Source of the DNA: Agreia sp. Leaf283
Lineage (GTDB): Bacteria; Actinomycetota; Actinomycetes; Actinomycetales; Microbacteriaceae
Reading direction: 5' to 3'
Length of the DNA stretch: 64,000 bases
Assembly: GCF_001422485.1 (NCBI RefSeq)
Contig: NZ_LMNF01000001.1
Coordinates: forward strand, 503,900-567,899
The stretch's first letter is position 1. The number at the start of each line of letters is the position of its first letter. The position numbers and the translations under genes are program-made. Of the stretch, positions 1-9,100 are shown in pieces. The notes under the pieces are model-generated. The model searched no databases, had not been told where the DNA came from, and saw nothing but the letters and a program-made list of their open reading frames with translations.

Positions 1-662
1 ACCGTCAGCTCCTCGGTCGTGACGGTTCCTACACTGCCGACGAGCCAGACGAGGGCCGACTGCGCATCGCGCACGTCCGACCGGGTGAGCAGAAAGTTGA
101 TGGCGGCCTGCGCGAGGAAGGCCAGCGCGATGCCGATCAGCACGAAGCGCGAACCGACCATTCCGTGCCGTGCGGCGAGAAGAGTGATGAGCCCGGCTAC
201 GATGACCGCACCTCCGAATGCCGCGAACGACACGGCCAGGCCGCTCCACCCGGCGAGGAGAATCGCGCCGACGGCCGCCGCGGAGGCGCCCTGCGAGATG
301 CCGATGATGTCGGGGCTCGCCAGCGGATTGCCGAGAAGGCTCTGGAAGATCGCTCCGGCGAGCCCGAACGACGCCCCGACCATGACCCCGAGCACGAGCC
401 GCGGCACGCGCAGGCCGAGGACGACGAAACGATCGCCCCCGCTGCCGCCGCCCAGCAGCGTGGCCAGCACGTCGCCGGGAGAGATGATGCGGTCGCCCAG
501 CATCAGGGCGAGCACCGCGAACGCCACCAGCAGCACCACGAGCACCGATGCGACGACGAGCAGCCGGATGCGCCCGGCCCGCAGGGCGGCGCCGACGAGG
601 GCGACATCGTCGGTGGCGGGGTGGCCGGTTGCAGAGCGGCCGGAGGTTCTGCGCTCGCTCAT
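1..662 (-). CDS. FecCD-family iron-siderophore ABC permease, second subunit (partial)
   Basis: This is an inner-membrane permease subunit for ferric-siderophore uptake, cut by the window edge so that only the first 220 codons are seen. The reverse-strand reading from ATG at 662 gives MSERRTSGR, then hydrophobic helices and the family pattern LRVPRLVLGVMVGASFGLAG followed by NPLASPDIIGISQGAS, typical of FecD/FepG proteins. The start overlaps the stop of the upstream permease by four bases (ATGA), so the two are translationally coupled and probably form the heterodimeric channel. An ATPase and a binding protein would be expected beyond the left edge. The substrate cannot be read from the sequence. 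Confidence 0.9.
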   Translation of the reverse strand, partial: MSERRTSGRSATGHPATDDVALVGAALRAGRIRLLVVASVLVVLLVAFAVLALMLGDRIISPGDVLATLLGGGSGGDRFVVLGLRVPRLVLGVMVGASFGLAGAIFQSLLGNPLASPDIIGISQGASAAAVGAILLAGWSGLAVSFAAFGGAVIVAGLITLLAARHGMVGSRFVLIGIALAFLAQAAINFLLTRSDVRDAQSALVWLVGSVGTVTTEELT

Positions 663-1669
663 CGGGTCACGGCCCTGTCTCGCAGGACGAGCGCGATGAG
701 CACAGGGGCGCCGAGGATCGCGACGACAATGCCCGCCTCGAGCTCCGACGGCGGAGCGACGAGGCGCCCGACGGTGTCGGCGAGAACCAGCAGGGCGGCT
801 CCGAGCGGAATCGAGTAGACGAGGATCCAGCGGTAGTCGCTTCCCACGAACCGGCGGGCGATGTGCGGCACGACGAGGCCCACGAAGACCAGAGGGCCCG
901 CGAGCGAGGTCGCCGAGCCGCAGAGCAGGATGATGGCGACGCCGGCGACGATCCTCACGATGCCGACGCGCTGGCCCAGACCGCGGGCGAGGTCGTCGCC
1001 GAGCGCGAGGGAGTTGAGACTGCGCCCCAGAAGCAACGCCGCCGCAGCACCGACGGCGAGGAAGGGTGCGAGCGTGGCGGCCGTGCCGAGGTCGCGGCCC
1101 ACGAGGGATCCGACAGACCAGAAGCGGTATTGGCTGAGCGTGTCGAGGTCGCGCAGAAGGACCAGTGTGATGAGCGAGGTGAGCACGGCCGTCGTGGCCG
1201 CACCGGCCAGGGTGAGACTCAGCGGCGACGGACCCGTGCGCCCGGAGGCGACGACGTAGACCAGCACGGCCGCGAGCGCGGCTCCCACGAAGGCGAACCA
1301 CACATAGCCCGACGGCGTGGTGACGCCGAACACGGCGATCGCGACGACGACCGCGAGCGATGCGCCGGAGTTGACACCGAGCAGCCCCGGGTCGGCGAGC
1401 GGGTTGCGGGTGAGCCCCTGCATCAGCGTGCCCGCCAACCCGAGTGCCGCCCCGGCCGCGAGGCCCAGCACGGTTCGGGGCACCCGCAGATCGAGCACAA
1501 CCATGCCCTCGACGGCGTCGCCGCCTCGCCCCAGCACGGCGTCGACCACCGACGACAGGTCGATGGACCGGCTGCCCAGCAAGAGACTCAGCACCACCGA
1601 GACCAGCACGAGCGCGCAGAGTGCGACGAGACCCAGCGCCTTCGACGCGCGCCGGGTTGAGGTAAGCAT
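659..1669 (-). CDS. FecCD-family iron-siderophore ABC permease, first subunit
   Basis: A 336-residue polytopic permease for ferric-siderophore import. The family motifs are clear: DLRVPRTVLGLAAGAALGLAGTLMQ and RNPLADPGLLGVNSGAS near residues 60-105, and the coupling region GPLVFVGLVVPHIARR near residue 265. About nine to ten hydrophobic helices fit the BtuC/FecC fold. It heads the visible operon and overlaps its partner permease by four bases. A DtxR/IdeR-like box covers the start codon, so iron repression is likely. The box position suggests a leaderless transcript starting at or next to this ATG. Confidence 0.93.
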   Translation of the reverse strand: MLTSTRRASKALGLVALCALVLVSVVLSLLLGSRSIDLSSVVDAVLGRGGDAVEGMVVLDLRVPRTVLGLAAGAALGLAGTLMQGLTRNPLADPGLLGVNSGASLAVVVAIAVFGVTTPSGYVWFAFVGAALAAVLVYVVASGRTGPSPLSLTLAGAATTAVLTSLITLVLLRDLDTLSQYRFWSVGSLVGRDLGTAATLAPFLAVGAAAALLLGRSLNSLALGDDLARGLGQRVGIVRIVAGVAIILLCGSATSLAGPLVFVGLVVPHIARRFVGSDYRWILVYSIPLGAALLVLADTVGRLVAPPSELEAGIVVAILGAPVLIALVLRDRAVTR

Positions 1670-1676
1670 TACCTAA
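1658..1676 (-). promoter_or_regulatory. DtxR/IdeR-like iron box over the permease start codon
   Basis: On the reverse strand the 19-bp site reads TTAGGTAATGCTTACCTCA, a near-palindrome close to the DtxR/IdeR consensus TTAGGTTAGGCTAACCTAA. It contains the ATG of the downstream permease (1667-1669). Just upstream is CATACT, a plausible -10 hexamer, six bases before the ATG. That spacing fits a leaderless promoter that a bound repressor would cover completely. The box match is seen in the sequence; iron control is inferred from the family. Confidence 0.8.
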
Positions 1677-1736
1677 GTATGACAGCGTGCCCCTGCCGTC
1701 GCAGCGCGCACACGGATGTCGAGGCGCCTCGCCCGA

Positions 1737-3098
1737 TCAGGGCAGGCGGAACGTGGACGTCGGATCGTACTGCTGCCGCACCGCCTCGAGCCGTTCGAGC
1801 ACGGCGGCGGGCCAGCACCGTTCGACGTTCTGCGGCGTGAGCTCCCCCGCGTAGTTGACGTTGATCTCGGGATGCACCCACGCTGCCAGTGAGCCGATCA
1901 GCGCGTCGGCCGCCTCGGGCAGCACGCGCTCGAACAGCAAGGGATCGGGCACGCCCACGAGCACGAGCGCGAACTCCGCCCCGCGCCCTCCGACCGCCGA
2001 GCCCCCGGGCACGTCTCGCGCCAGCCGTCCGCCGAGATGGCGCAGCTCGACCGAGATGAAGGGAGGCCTGCGTTCGCCGGCGACGGACGAGAGGAGAACG
2101 TCGGCGAACTCCTCATCGACCGCACCGAGGAATGCGCCTCGGGTCCAGCCCGGCGCAGGGGCGGTGGGGTCGTTGTGTATGCTCGCGACACGGTCGAGCG
2201 GAAGGGGGCCGATCGCATCCAGCAGCACGGGCGCCGCCGCGCGAAGCGGCGCGGCCCAGCTCTCGCCCTGCTCGACCGGCCCGACGAAGGCGAACCGGAT
2301 GGTGAGCACGAAGCGCCCCCTGAAGATTCCGGGCACCGCCTCGAGATCGGGGAACGAGATGAAGGCCACAGAGCTGGAGACCGAGTCGGGAACGGTGTCT
2401 ACCCAGCGCAGCCAGGCGCGGAACGCCGGCTCGATCGCGTCGTCGGCGAAGAAGAGGGAACCGGCGTCGAGAGACGGCACGTGCGGCATCTCGATCACGA
2501 CCTCGGTCACGATGCCGAGGCCGAACTTGCCCCCGCGAACGGCCCAGAAGAGTTCGGGCTCGCTGGTCGCACTCGCGGTCACGACGTCGCCGTCGGCCGT
2601 CACCACGCGGGCGCTCCTCAGCCAGTCGGAACCGTAGCCGAAGGTGCGGCCGATCGGCCCCTGGCCGCCGCCGAGCAGCAGCCCCACGACGCCGACGTTC
2701 GGGGATGCGCCGGAGACGGGCGCGAGGCCGAACGGCGCGGCGGCCTCGACGACTGCGCCCCAGCGCACGCCGGCGCCGACGCGGGCCGTGCGCGCGTGCT
2801 GGTCGACCTCCAGCGCATCCAGCCGATGCGTCGTGATGATGAGACCGCCGCCGACCGAGGCGTGGGCGCCGTGGCCGGTGGCGTGCACGGTGATGGGCAG
2901 CCCATGGTCTCGGGCGAAGCGCACGGCGAGGGCCACGTCGGCCTCGGATGCTGCACCGACCACCACGTCGGGGCGGTGATGGATGACCAGGTTCGAGCCC
3001 TCGAGCTCACCCTCGATCCCGTCTTCGCCTGAGACGAAGACGGGACCGAGGCACGACTGTGCGAGTTCTGCTGCGGATTCCGCGACGGATGCGTCCAT
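1737..3098 (-). CDS. FAD-linked oxidoreductase of the berberine bridge (BBE) family
   Basis: A 453-residue flavoenzyme with an N-terminal PCMH-type FAD domain (about residues 35-210) and a C-terminal BBE segment. The histidine of the ATGHGAH motif near residue 75 is at the usual site of covalent 8-alpha flavin attachment. The second attachment motif, normally containing a cysteine, reads GGGQGPIG here, so a single covalent link is expected. The C-terminus NYAGELTPQNVERCW ending YDPTSTFRLP is the classic BBE tail. Such enzymes oxidise sugars, alcohols or aromatic metabolites; the substrate here is unknown. It lies upstream of the siderophore permeases on the same strand, 67 bases away, but the iron promoter between them suggests a separate unit. 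Confidence 0.88.
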   Translation of the reverse strand: MDASVAESAAELAQSCLGPVFVSGEDGIEGELEGSNLVIHHRPDVVVGAASEADVALAVRFARDHGLPITVHATGHGAHASVGGGLIITTHRLDALEVDQHARTARVGAGVRWGAVVEAAAPFGLAPVSGASPNVGVVGLLLGGGQGPIGRTFGYGSDWLRSARVVTADGDVVTASATSEPELFWAVRGGKFGLGIVTEVVIEMPHVPSLDAGSLFFADDAIEPAFRAWLRWVDTVPDSVSSSVAFISFPDLEAVPGIFRGRFVLTIRFAFVGPVEQGESWAAPLRAAAPVLLDAIGPLPLDRVASIHNDPTAPAPGWTRGAFLGAVDEEFADVLLSSVAGERRPPFISVELRHLGGRLARDVPGGSAVGGRGAEFALVLVGVPDPLLFERVLPEAADALIGSLAAWVHPEINVNYAGELTPQNVERCWPAAVLERLEAVRQQYDPTSTFRLP

Positions 3099-3107
3099 GC
3101 GACGAGA

Positions 3108-6100
3108 CTAGGCTCGTCGCGCCCTTCGCACCAGAGTCACGAGTCCCAGTCCGATCAGCAGGGTGAGCAGGGCGAACAGCAGCACGCGCTCGACACTGCC
3201 GAGACCGGTGGAGGCGAGGGAGTCGCCGGCCAGCGCGGGCACGGTCACGACGGTGTCGGCGCAGGACTCGTCGTGATCGTCGACGCACGAGCCGACGACC
3301 TCCGGGTCGACCCATGGGCCGTCCGGCGTCTCGACCGAGGCGCGGTTCACGATCGTTCCCGCTCGATCGACGATCGCGCTGACATGGAATGTCGCGGAGG
3401 CGCCCACCGGCAACGATGCGACCGTCCAGGTCAGAACGCCGGGGGCCGACGCATCCGCAGCGGGATCGGAGACCACCGATGACAGCCCCTCAGGCAGTCG
3501 ATCGGAGACGAGCACGTCTCGCGCGTCGATCTGGCCGACGTTCTGAACGACGATGGTGTAGCGCACGGTGTCGCCCACCACGGCGGCGGCCTTGTCGACG
3601 GTCTTGTGCACCGACAGCTGCCCGACGTCGAACGTGTTCGTCACCGTGACCGTCGCCGGTCCCGCTTCATCACCGTCGGCCAGAATCCGGATGCGACCGT
3701 CGGCCGGGTCGGTCTCCGATGCCGTGGCGAGGCCGCGGTCGGTCTCGACGACCTCGCAGTCGGCGCCGGCGATGATGCCGGTGACCGTGGCCGTGTAGTC
3801 GTTCTCCTCCGAGAGTTCGATCTGCGCGTCGTCACCGAGGTCGATGCCCGTGATCACTCCGTCTTTCACCCAGGTGCAGGTGACCTGCACCTGGAACGGT
3901 CCGGCGCCGAAGGCCTCCACGCCGTCGCCGATGCGGTTCTTGACCACAACGAGGTCGCCCGTGTCGAAGGTGTTGGTGACCGTCACGTCGGCGGCCTCGC
4001 CATTCGGCACGGTCACCCCGCCGGCCGGAGTCACGGTCGATGAGGATGCGCCGCCGTCGACGGTCTCGACCGTGTCGCAGAGCGCGCCCTCGATGAGACC
4101 CGACACCGTGGCACGGTAGTCGTTCTCGTCGGAGAGCTGCAGCACTCCTCCGTCGGGCAGCGGGATCGTGAGGGTCTCGCCGTCTTTCTGCCACGTGCAG
4201 GTGACCTGCACGGTGAAGGGACCGGCGCCGTAGGTCTCGGCCCCAGCTCCGTCGCGCACCTTGGTGACGTCGACGCTGCCGAGGTTGAAGGTGTTCGTCA
4301 CGTCGACGGTCACCGCTCCGAGGGTCGCCCCATCGGCCGGGCCGGGAACGATGACGGTCGGCGAGTCGATCGTCGTCTCGTTTGCGCCCCCTGCCGCGGT
4401 CTCCGAGACGGCGCACTCCGTGCCGGCGGGGAAGACGTCGTCGAGAGTCCGCGTCTCGCCCCCGGTCAGCTCGATCGAGCCGTCGTAGAGCTGCTGGCCG
4501 TCGTAGGTGCAGAGCACCGCGATCGTGAACGGTCCGTCACCGTACTCCTCCTGACCCTCTCCGGCCAGCGTCTTCGTGACCGAGAGCGTGCCCGCGGCGT
4601 AGTCGTTGGTGTAGTCGAGCGTGGTCGTATCGGTTCCCACCGTGACGTCGACCGACGCGCCGACGACCGCCGGTGCACCGTTGGTGCTGGATGCGACCGA
4701 GTTGGGCGCGGCGTCGGCGCCATCGGTGTCGGTCTCGGTGATCGTGCACTCGGCACGCACCGGGAGACCGGCGATGGAGTGCGACTCTCCCGCGGCCAGC
4801 GAGAACGCGGCGTCGCCGTCGGCGAGCGGAACGGGGGTGCCGTCGTACGCCGCGCAGACCGCCGTGTAGTCGAACGGCCCGAACGAGCCGACCGTGGCCT
4901 GCGTCGTGACCGCCTTGGAGACCACCAGCGATCCGACCGCGTAGTCGTTGGTGATGGCCACGCGCTGCGAGACGGGCACCTCACCGTCGGCATCCGAGGC
5001 GACGTTGATCGTCACCGTCGACGGTGTGACGGTGCGCGTGGTCTCGCCGTAGGCGCCCTCGTCTCCGTTCTCGGTGATGCCGCACTCGGCGCCGAGGGGG
5101 ATGCCGTCGACTCGAGTCGTGTATCCGTTGGCGGCGTCGAGCGTGACGACTCCGCCGCCCGCGAACTGCACCGGCGCACCGGCGACCGTGCACGAGACTG
5201 TGGCCTCGAAGGTGTCGGGCGCGAATGCCGCGCCCTCGCCGGTGACCGACTTCGTCACCTGCAGCGAACCGGAATCGAGCACGACGCCCGCCTTGATCGG
5301 CGCACGAGACAGGGTTCCTCCCGTGCTGAGCGCGGCCAGGGCGCCGAACTGGTTCCAGGCGATCGGGTCGCCGACCGGAACGGCCACCGGCGCGCGATCC
5401 GGCTCCGCCTCGGTGGCGGGAGCATTGACCGTGCGGTACAGAACCTGGGCCGATCCGCCCGGCGCCAGAACCGCGCCCGCCGTCGAAGCGAAGTCGAGCA
5501 CGACCCGGATGCCCGTGACGGTCGACCAGTCGCCGGCGAAGGTGGCGCCGTCGGTCCAGTCGGATGCCGCGGGGTGATTGGCGCAGCTCGGGTCGCTCGG
5601 CCAGGCCGTCGCTCCGGTGCCGACGCAGACGTCGGACGCCGCGGTGACCTGCCAGGTGATGGTCGTGCCGGCCGGAGCGTCGACGGCCAGCGGGAAGGTG
5701 CCGTCGAACACGGGCCGGTAGGTCGACCCGCGGCTGCCGCCGGTCGCGAGCAGTCGGTCTCCCGCCACGGGGAGCGGCTCGACGAACGTGAGCTTCGTGT
5801 ACGCCACTGTTCCGCTGTTCACGGCGCGCAGCTTCCACTCGTCGGTTCCGCCCACCATCGTGTTGGCGGCGCACGGCGATCGGTAGTATCCGTCGGCATC
5901 GGCGATGCACGGGCCGCCGGGCGTCGTGATGTTGCGGGCGCCGGAGACCGTGCGGTCGACAACATCGCCCTTGACCGCCTTCGTGGTCAGCAGCGAGGCG
6001 CCCAGAACGGGCTGCACGTAGTTGCTCGTGCCGCACTCGTTCACGGCGAGGCCGGGCAGTGTTCCCTGCCCGTTGCCCGACGTGTTGGTGCAGGCCGTCA

Positions 6101-9100
6101 GCGTCTGTGCGGTCTCGACGGTGAACTGGTTCGTCGCGCGCTGTCCGCCGACGAGACCCGCCTCGAGAACGATGCCGAGCGAGATCGTGAACTTCTCCCC
6201 CGGCGCCATGCGCTGCCCGCCTTCGGGCCACGCGAACGAGATCGTGCCGGTGGCGGAGTCGAACGAGGTCTGCACGTCGGTGGAGAGGAGCCCGCCCGAG
6301 GAGGTGGCGAATGTGGGTGTCTCGCCGTCCCAGCTCAGGTGGTCGTCGAGCACGTCGACGACGCTCGGCACCGTCAGGAACCCGGAGCCGGTGTTCGTGA
6401 ACACGAGGCTCCACTGGTTGGGGTCGCCCGGGGTCACGGAGTGCACGCCGTTCTGGGGGCTCTTCGCCACATCGAGCGTGTACGAGCCGGTACCGAGCTG
6501 GATGCTGTCGGTCGCGACGGCCGTCGCATCCGCATAGATCGCCGGATCGTCGGTTCGGTGCGACCGTGTCGTCACGTCGTTCGAGACGGTGCTCGGGAAC
6601 ACGACGGCCGAGCCGTCCGCCCTGGCCGCATCCAGCAGTGCGAGATGCAGGATGGCGGTCGCCGTGAAGTCGGCCGGCGGCGCGGTGCGCGACAGCAGGG
6701 CGCCGTCGGCGCGACTGAAGACGAACCGGATGCCCGTGATCGAGGCCGGATCGACTGCCGGGAGGGCAGCGGTCGCGGACGCCGCGCCCGCAACCCAGTC
6801 CGACGTGCCGTTCTGCTGCACGTCGACACGCACCCGATCGGCTCCGGCCGGAAGCGTGACGTCGCTCGCCGACAGGCCGGTCAGACGGAAGAGGTTCCAG
6901 AAGTCCTGGTCGGTGTCTTCGATGGTCACCTCGTGCGAAGCGACAGAGGCCGAGCCCTGTGTCGCGCGGAGCGTGGCGGTGACCGGGTTGGCGCGGTCCT
7001 TCTCGATCAGCGTCTTCGGCGAGAAGGTCTTGGCGGCGGTGACGCCGAGCGCCCCCTGCTGCAGAACGACGGCCGCGTTCGCGCTCGCGTTGGGCGTGCT
7101 CTGCATGCCCGTCGGATACAGCACGGGGTCATAGCCCTGCGTGAAGGTGTCGTTGCCGACCGTCACGGGTGTGACGAAGGCCGACGCATCGCTGCGCAGT
7201 GACACACGCAGCTGGGTCTTCAGAGTCAACGCGATGGGGTCGCCCACCGTGATCGATCCGCCGTCGGTCTCCGGGTCTGCGCCCTGGTACAGCACGCTGA
7301 TCCCCACGACGTCTACGAGCGCGGAGGACGGCATCGCGAGCGTCGCCAGGAGCGTGGCCGTCGACGATGACAGGACACCGGCGGCGGAGCGCTTCCACAG
7401 GGTGACGGTGGAGGCCACCGGATCGACACCGGCGTCGGGAGCCGAGAAGGCGACGCCCGTCAGATCGAAGCGTTCGAACGGGTTGGTGGCCGGGTCGTAG
7501 CTCGCCGACGCGTAGGGGTTCGCATCCCACCCGTCTGCGGGCGAGACGCAGTCTCCGATCGACTCGACAGAGCAGGTCATCGGGTCGGAGACCCTGATGT
7601 ACGAGGCACGCGAGCTCGACTGGTTCGTCGCGGTGATCGTGAAGTCGTTGCGCGGGTAGCCCGTCGCGGGCACGTCTCCCGGCTGAGGAACCACGATGCT
7701 CGACCGGCTCGACTTCTTCGAGACGGTGACGGCCGGCGGCTGGTCGATGAGGGCGATGCTGTCCTCGGCACTGCGCGGGCCGACCGGCTCGCCGTTCACG
7801 ATTCCCGAGACATCGACCGTGTTGACGACGGTGCTGGGGTTCGCGTCGTTGTACCCGTGCGTGGCGGTGACCCACCGGTTCGGGTTCGAGGTCGTGTCGC
7901 GCACCGTGTTGCGCAGCTGCCAGACGAGCCCGATGGACCGGGTCGCATCGTTCGCGCTGCTGGCGACACCCGTGCCGACCGGAGGCGCGAGGGGGTTCGA
8001 ACTCGCGGCCCTGGCCTCATCGTTGGGGACGACGGTGAGCCTCACACCCGTCGTCGACGCCGCCTGGCCAGGCGTCAGGGTGTAGCCCTTGAAGCCCGCG
8101 CCCGACATCCACCCGCCCGACGGAGCCGTCACGACCTGCCAGTCGCCGTCGCTGAAGAGCTCGACCTGCGAGACGGTGTCCCACCGGAGGAGAGGATCCT
8201 GGGCGAAGGCCACGGGGGCGATCTGCAGCAGATCGAAGGCCTGGAAGACGGTCTGGGCGACGTTGCCCGGATCGCTCGACGGGTCGGAGATCGTCACGGA
8301 GTCGAAACCGGTGGAGGTCACACCCCAGCCGAGCACGGTGCCCGCGCGGTCACCCGACTGGGAGCTCAGCAGCGAGAGGTCGGCCGAGAAGCTCGGGGTG
8401 AGCCACGCCTTGGATGCCATCAACGAGCCGGGACCGGAGTTCGAGCGGATGGCCGCCGGAGCCGTGGCGGCGACGGTCTCGCTGCGAACGACGGGAACGC
8501 CCTCGACCTGACCCTCGGCGACGGCGGTGCCGACGTTCGTGTAGGTGCTCGCTCCGGCGTCGGCGACAGAGGTCGGTCCGCTGCCATCGCGCAGCTGACC
8601 GCGGGCCTGGAACACCATGTTGGGCGTCACCTCGGTTCCCTGCGAGAAACCGGCAGGATTCTCGAAGGTGTACCGAAGACCCGTGATCGACGAGGTGAGG
8701 CCGGTGGGCAGGTTGCCGGAGTAGACCGTGGTCCCGGCGGTCGCGTCCACGACGTGGAACTGCGTCCAGGTCGCGCCCCCGTCGGTGGAGTAGTCGATGG
8801 TCAACGTCGAGCCGGCGAGCACCTGCGTCGGCGCGACGGCGATCGGATCGAACGCGTTCCAGAAGTCGTCGCCCACCGTGTCACGCCACAGGTCGGTGAC
8901 GACGACCTTGTTCGGATCGACGTAGGCCGAGTCGACGGTGGTCGAGGTCGGCAGCTGCACCACCACGGTGGCGCCGGGCGCGACAGAACCGGCCGGAGAG
9001 ATGGTCTTCTCGAGCTGGACATCGATCTGCGGGAAGAAGATGTCGAGCGGAGCCGACGCGGAGGCCGTGGCCGAGCCGCGCGCGTTCCGCGCCTCGACGT

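Noticed and set aside
548-1660. 370-codon forward-strand reading frame at the left edge
   Set aside because: It lies opposite the clear FecCD permease and has shadow-type composition.
4779-7202. Open reading frame of 807 codons on the forward strand
   Set aside because: It is antisense to the giant surface-protein gene. Its product is Arg/Gly/Asp-rich with no domains, as expected from high GC content.
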